The position numbers and the translations under genes are program-made. A stretch of 60,628 nt of DNA from Lachnospiraceae bacterium UBA2864. GTDB taxonomy: Bacteria > Bacillota > Clostridia > Lachnospirales > Lachnospiraceae. Under the pieces are notes generated by a model. It saw only the letters and a list, made by a program, of their open reading frames with translations. It was not told the origin of the DNA and did no database searches. Position 1 is the stretch's first letter. Each line of letters begins with the position of its first letter. Of the stretch, positions 19,401-26,925 are shown piece after piece. Location of the stretch: NCBI GenBank assembly GCA_002350525.1, contig DEFA01000020.1, forward strand, positions 1-60,628, given 5' to 3'.

Positions 19401-21193
19401 CTACTATTCCTATGAAATCCTTTAGTTTCGTATGGAAAGCGAATAGGAGTGCTCCGTCATGGCTTGAAAGTGCACTTCAAGCAATATTAAAACCAGATTA
19501 TTTAGGGGATTTTAATGTTGAATATAAATATATTCTTGACGGACAAGAAAAAACAGGAAAAGTCGAGCATTTAACGTTTCAGTTTAGAAGGCCTGATGGT
19601 GCTGAAAATACGATAGAGTTTCCTGAGGGGGCTGAAATAAAAGAAATATCTCTTACTACAAGCCCTATATCTGTGATTTCTGTAGTTGTGTATTTATATC
19701 AATATTCATATTGGACAGATAATAATGGCAATAAGCATAATGTGGATAGTATAGAAAATCCTGTTGAAACTGATCCGTATGATGGAAAAGTATTCTTTAC
19801 CGCAGACTTAAATAATTCTACCAATGATGCAGCGTTTATTTATAATCAGAATCTGAATCCGGAAAGAAATGACAATTGGATTCTTGATGATTATAGTACT
19901 TATGAATTAAATATCGATACAACAAGACCGGAAAAGGGTATTCCAATGAAGGGATTAAAACTCTATTGGGGTAATGAAACCGGAAATGAAAAAGTATTTT
20001 ATACAATAAAGGCTGAGTATCTTAAGGATGATAATTCCATAGGAACTTATGAGCAGGAATGTGAGTTAGCACTTACTCCGGGAAGCAGTGATCCTGCTTT
20101 ACAGACCATAGCATTTGACGATACATATAATGTGACATCAATCAAGGTTATAGTTGAGGGCGAGGATTATATTGGTAAAGGAATCGATAACCCGAAAGCT
20201 TTGCTGAAAAATGTTAAGTGGTTAGATGTTAATAATACGGAACACTGGTTTGTTGATATTGATAATTGCGAAAGTGTACCGGTTGCAGAAGATGCTGATC
20301 AAGATGGCCCGGCAAGTGAAGATAATGCTCCGGTTGAGTTAGAAGAGAAGAATGTGAGTGTTTACTTCTCTGAAATATCAACTAATGGCCAAAGCAGTGA
20401 ATCCTTTGTTCTTTCAAAGGATAATCCATCTCAGGTATTTAACTATACTGTTTATGGCGATGATTCCGGTTTTATGGGAATTAAGGCTGATGCTCTTAAG
20501 ATAAATGCCGTATTTGATAATAGCAATATGGAGAATGCTATTGTTCCATATACAGTCAGATATCAGGTGATGTATGAAGATGGAAGTTCTGATACAGGCT
20601 CCACTAAAATATCTGATCCGGAACCAATGGCTGAGGGCTTGGTTGAATGTCCGATTACGGTGGATGTTGATTCTGACAAAGCCGTAACATCGATTGATTT
20701 TATATTCAACTATGAAGATATTGAAGAAGAAGTCGATAGTCTTACTATATCTGTAAAGAGCTTTGAATGGATTGACAATGAAAATGTAACACGTGGTTTT
20801 AATTCACAAGCTGAACCACAGGTAGTAAAGAGTTTATGTGAAGTTAAAACTGAGCAGGAAGGTTCAGAAGCTCAGCAGGCTGAAGATATGGCCGGAGATG
20901 ATTTATCAGATACACATTGGCCGAAACAGCTTTTTGTTGGTACATATGATAACGGTGAAGTAGAGTACTACGGATTCTTATACATTAAGGATGGAAAGTA
21001 CAACGAGTTGGATCCGGCACAAAAGCTTTCTTCTAGATACTTTGTTAATAATCCTATATCGGAAGATTTTTATAACGATAGAAATCTTACAGAAGGATAT
21101 AGAGAGTCGGTCTATGAAAAGATAAATCCGATTTTCTTGGAAATGGTAGATAATGAAACCGATTTTGCAAATGATATGTTTGTTTCGGATTAA
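13460..21193 (+). CDS. Giant prepilin with GLUG-type glycine repeats (beta-helix candidate)
   Basis: A 2577-residue prepilin. The leader ends at Gly14 (NNNKG), followed by FTLVE and the helix LIVVLILMTILLSIAIFGGLAW. Residues about 200-480 look like immunoglobulin or sandwich domains, with a CxxC near 477. From about 745 to 1730 there are about 19 glycine units such as YVGGIVG, FAGGMIG and SVGGFYG, spaced irregularly by asparagine-rich turns. This is the GLUG-type repeat seen in secreted adhesins and IgA proteases, which probably folds as a right-handed beta-helix. The C-terminal 600 residues hold two or three copies of a module ending in a SFEWIDNE-like strand. It is probably a surface adhesin assembled through the pilus. 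ATG 13460 has AGAGG eight bases upstream; ATG 13454 would be too close to it. It lies 18 bases after the previous gene. Confidence 0.87.
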   Translation: MLRAIRKQDNNNKGFTLVELIVVLILMTILLSIAIFGGLAWQDWSRFQHEDSVAEEIFFAAQNQLIEFDSSGAMERNVIRVIRDGDGYQNKYVVAYSYKGNDGSINLSERITLAKIKDDTYSTGYAWNTIWANNNESAEAIGLNTNLSKETRSIITLSAKAGDYADYLKIKAGDNSVSLDEGTILLFDLVAPYISDTATLNGSIVLEFSPENGQVFSVCYSDSAEELVYEFDSSVAAGKVGIYDRTTYAREKKMLGYYSVGQLTEKIKGKGEDITRATLKILNKETLSLVVHDNESSLGENSKLDFILYDGDSDSNKTKAMAFTIKYSDLVGKDSITKAIENPLRVKVSFFEGKYKNYSDPDNLYFRFPAWIDENGDINIILDGADVQAGTSVYSSVKLAENIDPDDEKARMFRNTFSFYRFGLSEEVNYVYASVAIYDGDDSGSVTPSYSVRDLGTITGENPLGYKSHTEIFESEGGHCGECTTFGTYDLSEEDVKEFSIENARHLYNVRYETEYKKETDKKNEFTLSADIDWKEFVGNSESGINYYLNSYDKVSNNDDIQKFGNSGIAYKGNVKIAGVDGDADTIFVDTAEFPFPSFRCLGRGDIFTQALAYGESDPDDAEARNYVISNITISFGANVVYGIYDDVIADTTTYGNTNDSENKGAAGGAIKNNCLAGDFNGLIGLINSNAIDSSGSSLTRGGAMPLGLFCENLGVISNITLNKHVVRGIEPDISENTTPAKLICTNMVGGFTGNNIGYVSKLTLLDNVSNSADSNKANITKVNGRTDVGGIIGRESFVVPDQNAVDKLYGTDTAGNPRDSRDVIVTGMKNYGTVTGMENIGGIVGRAYTHYVGEEGRNHNYTEFTVFTPQRNVFMNEQNNPRYKYYHDGYYITDNDLSMTGVTVNRVREITIENSINRGKVSGDDVFYDSVNKTKCAFIGGIAGITMDGYILDGSNNLYTGSSVSVTTDNSNFFPIKLYASDGYFAGSFAYVKVKNCNSFYVGNESNILSDSDIAQDIIAKTDYRALNRDYYVGGIVGYARLTVFENINAKPASDKTFTSGNYSGASRTVVMGAGYVGGLIGCADLTRFDKGDVQNSDGRTYYASNYNNVIGKKYVGGIAGAFGIGSNDQEKLSFRNPSANNGTQPSSYYGNDAENGEGYITGRKLLNNAVVLSVYNWNPFNYHDNENDRDNYLYSVNDTGACGGIAGATRSAIYDCDNIQSQSVKNLAMRMISGGDNNLYSLGAENIVKIISDSKRYGGCGVGGIVGMALETGMINPAQTGTDGKCYVDAIVCGNEKVGGFVGYGDSGLYTCRNLYPSKTGANGLLVIGTDSVGGFYGECNSGIVNSDSVSEPFTVKGRYAVGAIVGRTNDNDGADSETYTIPISIDSGKASIDVEGIAYVGGLMGLSENLTKEVKLTNQLSKMNIYGKYFVGGYYGATVFNSGTTVDSDVQNQLNRYVSKTYYAGINDNVMISADAFAGGMIGLLDIYNDGYTSFDVCANNVKTGTLQQLITNRTYNGSAYADYKGAFSAIVNNDISNAGVEDQTVFRKTKLSNNADSYRFNFTYENDDEVTRFAEVKAEIFAGGIFGYVPNGLAITVEGLRNGTGIRTTGYVGGNSGAAVNESYDGDVKYSYLGAVVGRVPTGMILKNCSNKVSGIYADDKSEYYYSSDASYLGGLTEVNAGIITGDGVVGEGETATINRLVNETDFDYEDFGGSVGAFAGVNGTKFTNGKSSNEAETVSSGVIVYCENDAEISAANAAGIAASAGGESYIGNCLNKGKIIGTDNPGEDANKGHSAGILYISHNGISDYVSIKECSNIGPLSGGRKRAGIAYDTKGYGDIQRCSNYGAGATNGITCTPAYIMTKNLEASGLSEGDGAQPIGPDAVNMSEQTRNFYIFGSAKENEEVIHNIEKQKVGFKIFSNAEDSTASGKVKESTGYYGRNEDSISLWNQIYRVAFFASDSWKLQFSPIDQDGQNTTIPMKSFSFVWKANRSAPSWLESALQAILKPDYLGDFNVEYKYILDGQEKTGKVEHLTFQFRRPDGAENTIEFPEGAEIKEISLTTSPISVISVVVYLYQYSYWTDNNGNKHNVDSIENPVETDPYDGKVFFTADLNNSTNDAAFIYNQNLNPERNDNWILDDYSTYELNIDTTRPEKGIPMKGLKLYWGNETGNEKVFYTIKAEYLKDDNSIGTYEQECELALTPGSSDPALQTIAFDDTYNVTSIKVIVEGEDYIGKGIDNPKALLKNVKWLDVNNTEHWFVDIDNCESVPVAEDADQDGPASEDNAPVELEEKNVSVYFSEISTNGQSSESFVLSKDNPSQVFNYTVYGDDSGFMGIKADALKINAVFDNSNMENAIVPYTVRYQVMYEDGSSDTGSTKISDPEPMAEGLVECPITVDVDSDKAVTSIDFIFNYEDIEEEVDSLTISVKSFEWIDNENVTRGFNSQAEPQVVKSLCEVKTEQEGSEAQQAEDMAGDDLSDTHWPKQLFVGTYDNGEVEYYGFLYIKDGKYNELDPAQKLSSRYFVNNPISEDFYNDRNLTEGYRESVYEKINPIFLEMVDNETDFANDMFVSD

Positions 21194-21209
21194 GAAGGAA
21201 CTGTAAAGA

Positions 21210-22037
21210 ATGATACGAAATTATTCGAAAACAAGACATGAGACCAATAAGGGTGCCACTATGATGGTTGCGATAATCATCATGGGCATCCTTATGGTGT
21301 TTGCTTTTTCCCTGCTTCTTGTGACCTATAATCTTTATGCTTCACAGAATAAAAAAGCTGCAAGCAGAAGAAATTCCTCTGCTGCTAATACATTAAGCGT
21401 AGCGTTGGAAAGAGAATTGACAGATGGCGGAAACATTGAAGATTACGATCCTATGTTGGAAAGTGATCTGTGGAAGTATCTGAGATTTAACATAGGACAA
21501 AGCGGAACCTGGCCGTATTATTATCCGGAGGCCGGTTACAGTGGACATGGGGAAGCTGAAGCGTTCAGATATTTCCAGATAAATTATAATTATGTCGAGA
21601 AATATTTTAACTCGGACGACCATAAAGCACTTTATCCTACAGATGGTGAAAATACAAAAACATATTATGATCCGACAGTATTGGATGGTTTTCCGGGAAG
21701 TGTAGAGCTTTGTGTTTATTGGAAACTTCCTGAAGAATTAGAGCAAACGTATAAAAGCATTGAGGCTCCGCTTGTTTCTCAAGAGGGAAAAAATAAGATC
21801 AATATGAACGGAGCAAGACTATATATTGAGATTATATGCGAGACAGCCAGTCAGACATATGTGGTAACTAACGAATACAAACTGCAGATCAGTGAATTGA
21901 ATGAATATAAAAGAAAAAATGCATTAGAGCAATATTCAAAAAAAGATACATATAATCCTATGGGATTTAGCATTACTGAACCAGACAGGATTAATCTAAA
22001 TGAAGATTGGGTATGGGATTTTGAATCCAGAGAATAG
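21210..22037 (+). CDS. Minor prepilin, PilX/GspK-like, lacking Glu at +5
   Basis: A 275-residue protein with a basic leader ending in NKG (Gly15) and a helix starting ATMMVAIIIMGILMVFAFSL. The canonical Glu at position +5 of the mature pilin is Val20 here. In type II secretion the one pseudopilin without this Glu is the tip protein GspK, and PilX-like minor pilins have the same general layout, so a tip-initiation role is plausible. The rest (residues 50-275) is a mixed globular domain with no disulphide pair that I can see. AAGGA lies ahead of the ATG, and the gene starts 16 bases after the giant prepilin stop, within the operon. Confidence 0.75.
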   Translation: MIRNYSKTRHETNKGATMMVAIIIMGILMVFAFSLLLVTYNLYASQNKKAASRRNSSAANTLSVALERELTDGGNIEDYDPMLESDLWKYLRFNIGQSGTWPYYYPEAGYSGHGEAEAFRYFQINYNYVEKYFNSDDHKALYPTDGENTKTYYDPTVLDGFPGSVELCVYWKLPEELEQTYKSIEAPLVSQEGKNKINMNGARLYIEIICETASQTYVVTNEYKLQISELNEYKRKNALEQYSKKDTYNPMGFSITEPDRINLNEDWVWDFESRE

Positions 22038-22065
22038 AGTTTGATAGTTGCAGAGGTTCACAGGC

Positions 22066-22596
22066 ATGAAGGACAGAAGTAAGAAAAGAAATATTATATT
22101 TACAAATAACAGCGGAAGCACCATGGTTGAAACTGTGGTTGCTTTTGTTGTGCTTATGATTGTCCTGGCTCTTATATATAAGATAGTTGCATTCTGTTCT
22201 GTTCTTAGGATGAGAGCACATGATACAGATGTGATAACGCGTGAATTTACTGCAGAGATGAATAATAAGAATAATCATGAGAATGAGATTAATCTGAATT
22301 CTCATATAACTATAGAACATATAAAAACATCCGTAGATGAAGACGGAAAACAGGTTCCGTTATTCTATTTGGTTGTGGACGAAGAGAAGACAGATCCAAG
22401 AAATATTGAAACAAGTATGCCTGAAGATTCGGATTTTGAAACACTTTCCAGCATAGAAAATATCAGAAAGAACATATCGTTATATAATATAAATGTTATA
22501 ACGTACAGATATACGCCTGATGAGGGGATGGACCAGGAACATATGATTATTCCGAAGGCGCTTTCATTCTTACATAAGGGGGATGATACGCCATGA
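22066..22596 (+). CDS. Minor prepilin (PilV-like position)
   Basis: A 176-residue protein with a class III signal: MKDRSKKRNIIFTNNSG, cut after Gly17, then STMVE with Glu at +5 and the helix TVVAFVVLMIVLALIYKIV. The mature part is charged and globular. ATG 22066 is chosen over TTG 22048 because AGAGGT sits nine bases upstream. Its stop overlaps the next start in ATGA, so the two are translationally coupled, as is common for minor pilin pairs. No specific family beyond prepilin was recognised. Confidence 0.8.
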   Translation: MKDRSKKRNIIFTNNSGSTMVETVVAFVVLMIVLALIYKIVAFCSVLRMRAHDTDVITREFTAEMNNKNNHENEINLNSHITIEHIKTSVDEDGKQVPLFYLVVDEEKTDPRNIETSMPEDSDFETLSSIENIRKNISLYNINVITYRYTPDEGMDQEHMIIPKALSFLHKGDDTP

Positions 22597-23246
22597 GAAA
22601 TAAAAGAAGATTAAAACTTTATAAAAACGCAGGAACAACTCTTGTTGAGATTATAGTAAGCTTTGCCTTGCTTGCAATTTTTCTTACTGCTGCGGCAACG
22701 ATAATATCAACTATTACCAATAACTACTATAGGACTAAAGGCGAAACTTATGCGAAACAGGTGTCTGACATTATTTTGGAAAAAGTTGTATCAGAGATAG
22801 AAGGGGCTAAGTATGAACCGGTTGCGGAAGATGAAACATCAACAGTAAATCCGCTTATCAGTAATAAACACAGCAGTAGTACGATAACTCTTTATGACAG
22901 GACTGATACTAAAGTTGATATATATGCCGATACCGGAGATAAGGAGTTAAAAATATATTATTATCCGATAGAGAATAAAGTTGATTCATCAAAGAGCAGA
23001 AGTGCTACGACATGGAAGTTTGATAAGGGTGTATATAACGGATATTCTATTGAAAGCCTTACTTTTGTATATGGTAATGAATTAAGTTCATTTTCAGGTG
23101 CATCGGATTACGGTTTCGATACTTCGAATGTTACATATGGCAATAATGTGATAGTGGTTTTTCTAAAAATGGATAGTCCGAAGTATGATGAATACTATAC
23201 TTATAGAGTGGTAAAGATGTATAATATACCTGATACTTCTAATTGA
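22593..23246 (+). CDS. Minor prepilin (PilW/PulJ-like position)
   Basis: A 217-residue protein. The leader ends at Gly14 (YKNAG) and is followed by TTLVE (Glu +5) and the helix IIVSFALLAIFLTAAATIIS. The size and layout (a longer C-terminal beta-rich region after a pilin helix) resemble PilW/PulJ minor pilins, which help prime pilus assembly. The start overlaps the stop of the upstream prepilin by four bases. The assignment to a particular minor pilin is by position and size only. Confidence 0.8.
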   Translation: MRNKRRLKLYKNAGTTLVEIIVSFALLAIFLTAAATIISTITNNYYRTKGETYAKQVSDIILEKVVSEIEGAKYEPVAEDETSTVNPLISNKHSSSTITLYDRTDTKVDIYADTGDKELKIYYYPIENKVDSSKSRSATTWKFDKGVYNGYSIESLTFVYGNELSSFSGASDYGFDTSNVTYGNNVIVVFLKMDSPKYDEYYTYRVVKMYNIPDTSN

Positions 23247-23282
23247 TTTAATGTGTTTTTTTGGAGAAGATTTGGGGGAAAT

Positions 23283-23735
23283 ATGGCACATGAAAATCGT
23301 TCAAAAAATTTCATAAAGAAGTTTGTAAAGGTTGTTCTTATTGCTATAGTTTTATTTATAGTAGGAGGATCGGTTTTCTTCTTCTTTAAGATTAAAATTC
23401 AGGCACATGATGTACTTAGAGAAGCTAAGAATGTGAGAATGGCCCTTCGATCGGCAGACATAGAGCTATATGGTGTCGGAAAGTCCGTTTTTAATCCGAT
23501 AAAAGCAAATGGTCTTGAAGATGGAGCAAAGGAAAAAGCTGATAAGATATATCAACCGGAGGGAACATACAAGATTTCATCATACGATACTAAAGAACAT
23601 GAGATTACAGGTATGTCGTATAGGTATGGGAATTATCTTGTGACCTTTAGTAAAAAAGGAGATAATATCAGTTGGGATGTGCATTTTCAGCTGAATGTTT
23701 ATCATTCTGATGAATCGGATGTAATAGTGGATTAG
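23283..23735 (+). CDS. Membrane-anchored pilin-like protein without a prepilin cleavage motif
   Basis: A 150-residue protein: a basic N-terminus (residues 1-16), one transmembrane helix (VVLIAIVLFIVGGSVFFFF, about 17-36), then an amphipathic helix AHDVLREAKNVRMALRSA resembling the end of a pilin alpha-1 helix, and a small beta-rich region. There is no Gly-Phe-Thr-Leu-Val-Glu type signal, so it would stay in the membrane. It may be a degenerate pilin or an assembly partner; no known family was recognised. ATG 23283 (GGGGGAA just upstream) is preferred over GTG 23253. Confidence 0.6.
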   Translation: MAHENRSKNFIKKFVKVVLIAIVLFIVGGSVFFFFKIKIQAHDVLREAKNVRMALRSADIELYGVGKSVFNPIKANGLEDGAKEKADKIYQPEGTYKISSYDTKEHEITGMSYRYGNYLVTFSKKGDNISWDVHFQLNVYHSDESDVIVD

Positions 23736-23788
23736 GTAATCCTATATGAAAATCGTGATAAATATATGGAAATCATAGAGGTTACTGC

Positions 23789-24199
23789 ATGGATTTACTT
23801 GAATTATCTATCGTTCTGGCAAGAACATTGATAGAGATAATATTCTTTGCCATAGGAGCGAGTATATTTTCTTTTTTAAATGTGGTTATATACCGGCTTC
23901 CGAGACATATCAGGTTTACTCTCGGAAAGTCTATGTGTACGAGTTGCAAACATGAACTCTCGGCACGGGACCTGATACCGATCATTTCATGGACAAGTCT
24001 TCGCGGCAAATGCCGTTATTGTGGGGAGAAGATTTCCGTAAGATATACAATTATAGAATTAATAGGCGGCGCAGCTGCGGTTGCGGCAACGCTTATGCTG
24101 GGTATCAATTATACGGCTCTTGCGGCATTTGTTGCTGCCGGGGTTGTGACTGTTGTAGTTTGCATTTTATATGATGCCGCAAAAGGTAAAAAACTATAG
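23789..24199 (+). CDS. Prepilin peptidase-like protein, N-terminal domain only
   Basis: A 136-residue protein matching the first domain of PilD/ComC-type prepilin peptidases (the DiS_P_DiS methyltransferase-like region). It has an N-terminal membrane helix with FSFLNVVIYRLP, the two CxxC pairs (CTSC about 50-53, CRYC about 74-77) with the intervening ISWTSLRGKC, and RYTIIELIGG leading into a helix. It stops after VVVCILYDAAKGKKL, about where the first catalytic Asp of the aspartic-peptidase half would lie. The GxGD catalytic segment is absent downstream; the next gene starts 27 bases on. Either the enzyme is split and its peptidase half lies elsewhere, or this copy is truncated and keeps only the methylase-like part. 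The 24200-24226 gap shows no remnant. Confidence 0.8.
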   Translation: MDLLELSIVLARTLIEIIFFAIGASIFSFLNVVIYRLPRHIRFTLGKSMCTSCKHELSARDLIPIISWTSLRGKCRYCGEKISVRYTIIELIGGAAAVAATLMLGINYTALAAFVAAGVVTVVVCILYDAAKGKKL

Positions 24200-24226
24200 A
24201 AAGTTTAAAATGACAGGGGAATTGCT

Positions 24227-25435
24227 ATGGCTACAAGCTACAGGTATAGGGCTCAGAACTCCGATGGTAAGATAGTTACCGGTGAGTTTAAAGCAAATGA
24301 TGAGTCTGAACTTCAAGGAAAACTTAAAGAAAACGGAATGCTTCTTATAGAAGCAAGGGAGCAGGGCAGAGAGAAGAAATCATATAAGAGGCTTAAGTAT
24401 GATAGAGTTGCAGACTTCTCACGTAATCTAAGCAAGCTTCTTGCGGCGGGTGTTACGCTTGTCAGAGCGCTTAGAATCATAGCTGAAGACGAATCTATTA
24501 AGGAAAATGAGAGAAAGATTTACTCAGATGTTCTGAAACTGGTTCGTTCCGGTATGACGCTTTCGGATGCGCTTGAAGAGCAGGGAGGTACATTCCCGTC
24601 TCTTTTCGTGAATATGATCCGTTCTTCGGAATCCGGTGGAAATATGGATAGTACGGCTGCGAATATGGCAGAGTATTACAGTAAGGAATACCGGCTTCAG
24701 CAGAAGATAAAGAGTTCGACAACCTATCCGAAAATACTGGGAGTGCTCATTGTTTTAGTTGTTATCGTTATTATGGGTTTTGTTCTTCCTCAATTTGCTA
24801 CTCTTTTCGAGCAGATGGATGAGCTTCCTTTAGCTACGACTATACTTATGGGAATAAGTGATTTTGTAGCTAACAAATGGCATATTCTGTTATTTGCCTG
24901 CGTGATCATTTTCATGGTCATCAAGGTAATAGTATCGATTCCGGCAGTGAAGCTTGTACTGGATAAAATCGAGATTCATATGCCGAAGATCGGTAAACTG
25001 AGAAAGATCATTTATACCGCAAGATTTTCCAGGACGCTTGCAAGTATGTATTCGGCGGGTATTCCGATTGTTACATGTCTTCAGATAGCTAAGACGACAA
25101 TCGGGAATTCATATATAGAAAGCCAGTTTGATCCGATGATAGCGGCTATCAGAGCCGGAAAACCTCTTTCGGAGGCGCTTGGTGAGATAGATGGATTTGT
25201 GCGTAAACTTCCTTCGTCTGTTTCTGTTGGCGAGGAGACAGGTCAGCTTGATTCTATGCTTGTGTCAATTGCCGACCAGATGGATTATGATTCTGAAATA
25301 GCAATAGAAAAACTTGTTGCTATGGTTGAACCGTTAATGATAGTGTTCATGGCTGTAATAGTAGGTTTTATAATGGTTGCGGTTATTCAGCCGATTTACG
25401 GTTCTTATCAGTCAATCGCAAATCAGGGGGTTTGA
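24227..25435 (+). CDS. pilC: Type IV pilus platform protein PilC
   Basis: A 402-residue protein of the GspF/PilC family. It has an N-terminal PilC-specific segment (YRYRAQNSDGKIVTGEF) and two homologous cytoplasmic helical bundles: about 60-170 with FSRNLSKLLAAGVTLVRALR, and about 265-375 with FSRTLASMYSAGIPIVTCLQ. The membrane helices are near 165-190, 215-240 and 370-395. It couples the PilB motor to pilus assembly in the inner membrane. The length is the usual one for PilC. The ATG follows an AGGGGAA site. It is in the operon between the peptidase-like gene and pilM, with a 3-base gap to the next start. Confidence 0.95.
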   Translation: MATSYRYRAQNSDGKIVTGEFKANDESELQGKLKENGMLLIEAREQGREKKSYKRLKYDRVADFSRNLSKLLAAGVTLVRALRIIAEDESIKENERKIYSDVLKLVRSGMTLSDALEEQGGTFPSLFVNMIRSSESGGNMDSTAANMAEYYSKEYRLQQKIKSSTTYPKILGVLIVLVVIVIMGFVLPQFATLFEQMDELPLATTILMGISDFVANKWHILLFACVIIFMVIKVIVSIPAVKLVLDKIEIHMPKIGKLRKIIYTARFSRTLASMYSAGIPIVTCLQIAKTTIGNSYIESQFDPMIAAIRAGKPLSEALGEIDGFVRKLPSSVSVGEETGQLDSMLVSIADQMDYDSEIAIEKLVAMVEPLMIVFMAVIVGFIMVAVIQPIYGSYQSIANQGV

Positions 25436-25438
25436 TGT

Positions 25439-26914
25439 ATGAGCGTTAGTGTTTATTTTTCCAATCAAATTATACAGATTGCAGTGGGAAAGCGTGGTAA
25501 AAAAGCATCGCTTAGCAATGTTTATACCACTGTAGCACCGGAAGGAAGTATTATTAATGGAATTATTATGGATTTCGATGCGCTTCGGGAACATTTGAGA
25601 AGCTATTGGAGAGCTAATAATATCCCGACAAAAGATGTCTATCTGGTGCTTAATTCGAATAAGATTGTAGGACGAAACCTTGAAGTTCCGAATATGAACG
25701 CAAAGAATACATTAAAGTTTATCATGCGTGAGTTTTCGGATATGCAGAGAGAGGATGAAGATAATGTTCTTGCATCTACTCTTATCGGACAAGATAGAAA
25801 GAGTAGAAAAAGAAGGTTATATGCAGAGCTTGCACCGAAAGAACAACTGAGGGAATTTATAACCATTTTTATGGAAATGGGTATTGAGCTGAAGGGGATA
25901 ATGTCAAGCGAAGGCAGTATAATAAGCTATGCCAGCAAACATTTGACGCCATATGCAAAAACCTTTATTCTTCAGATTGTTAACGGAAATCTTGTATCTA
26001 ATGTTCTCTTTGTGGACGGCTTCTTTAGATATTATAATTCAGTAAGATGTTTTAATGTTCCGGGAACTCAGGAGTATCTTGATGATCTTGCTCGTTCACT
26101 GAATCAGCTTGAGCAGTTTATGAGTGCGGAGAGAATTACTTCTCAGGTTGAGAAGATTTTCATTGCCGGAACATCCAGAGATGATATCAGTATATATAAT
26201 CAGACGGTACGGGATCATGGAGTTGAATCTCCTTGTGAGCTGGTTAATACGGGACTTAGTTCAAATCCGACGTTAGCTCATGAATCACAAAAAGCGCTTT
26301 ATGCAATCAGCGGACTCTATGATCAGGGATCAGACAGCAATTTCCTGAAACATTTCAGTGTGAAAAGGGAAGATGCAAAAACCATAGATCCGATGTTGAA
26401 GAAATCGTTTATTATGATTTTTACAACACTTATAGTGATGCTCGTTGCATTTGGTATTGTTTTCTCTATGAGACTCTCGCGTGATTCGGAATATGAAAAG
26501 CTGAGGGACTACAATACAAGTCCGTCGGTTACTCTTCAGGTAGAACAGTATGATAACATGACAGCACGAAGAGATGCAGTACTGGCAAAGTATAATTCGA
26601 TAAATACGGTTGTCGAAACGCTAAAGTCTTATCCTGTTTGCAGCGACGAGGTGATCAACAAGATAGAAGAGACGGCTCGTGGATATGCTACGATAGAGAT
26701 ACTTAGTTTTAATGCAGATGAAGGAAAAGTCAGTTTTTCAGCTAAATCTGCAAGCGTTAATGATATATATAAGTATATAGATAAGCTTTTGGAAGAAAAA
26801 ATATTCAGGACAGTCGATCATACCGGTTATACATATGATACTTCCGATAACTTATACGATATTCATGTAAATTGTACCCTGGCTGAGAGAGTAGGTCAGC
26901 CGGAGGAAGAATAG
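25439..26914 (+). CDS. pilM: PilM-PilN fusion, pilus alignment protein
   Basis: A 491-residue protein. Residues 1 to about 300 fit the actin-like PilM fold (VYFSNQIIQIAVG at the start, FILQIVNGNLVSNVLFVDG in the middle). Residues about 324-342 are a transmembrane helix (FIMIFTTLIVMLVAFGIVF). Residues about 345-480 form a coiled coil and a small alpha/beta domain typical of PilN (ETARGYATIEILSFNADEG). In Gram-negative bacteria PilM and PilN are separate proteins in which a short PilN tail docks on PilM. The fusion covalently joins the cytoplasmic ring to the membrane ring. The PilM half lacks clearly recognisable nucleotide-binding motifs by eye. Confidence 0.82.
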   Translation: MSVSVYFSNQIIQIAVGKRGKKASLSNVYTTVAPEGSIINGIIMDFDALREHLRSYWRANNIPTKDVYLVLNSNKIVGRNLEVPNMNAKNTLKFIMREFSDMQREDEDNVLASTLIGQDRKSRKRRLYAELAPKEQLREFITIFMEMGIELKGIMSSEGSIISYASKHLTPYAKTFILQIVNGNLVSNVLFVDGFFRYYNSVRCFNVPGTQEYLDDLARSLNQLEQFMSAERITSQVEKIFIAGTSRDDISIYNQTVRDHGVESPCELVNTGLSSNPTLAHESQKALYAISGLYDQGSDSNFLKHFSVKREDAKTIDPMLKKSFIMIFTTLIVMLVAFGIVFSMRLSRDSEYEKLRDYNTSPSVTLQVEQYDNMTARRDAVLAKYNSINTVVETLKSYPVCSDEVINKIEETARGYATIEILSFNADEGKVSFSAKSASVNDIYKYIDKLLEEKIFRTVDHTGYTYDTSDNLYDIHVNCTLAERVGQPEEE

Positions 26915-26925
26915 GAGGGGCAATT

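Noticed and set aside
24200..24226. Frameshifted continuation of the prepilin peptidase into its catalytic half
   Set aside because: Only 27 bases separate it from the confident pilC start, so there is no room for a catalytic domain in any frame.
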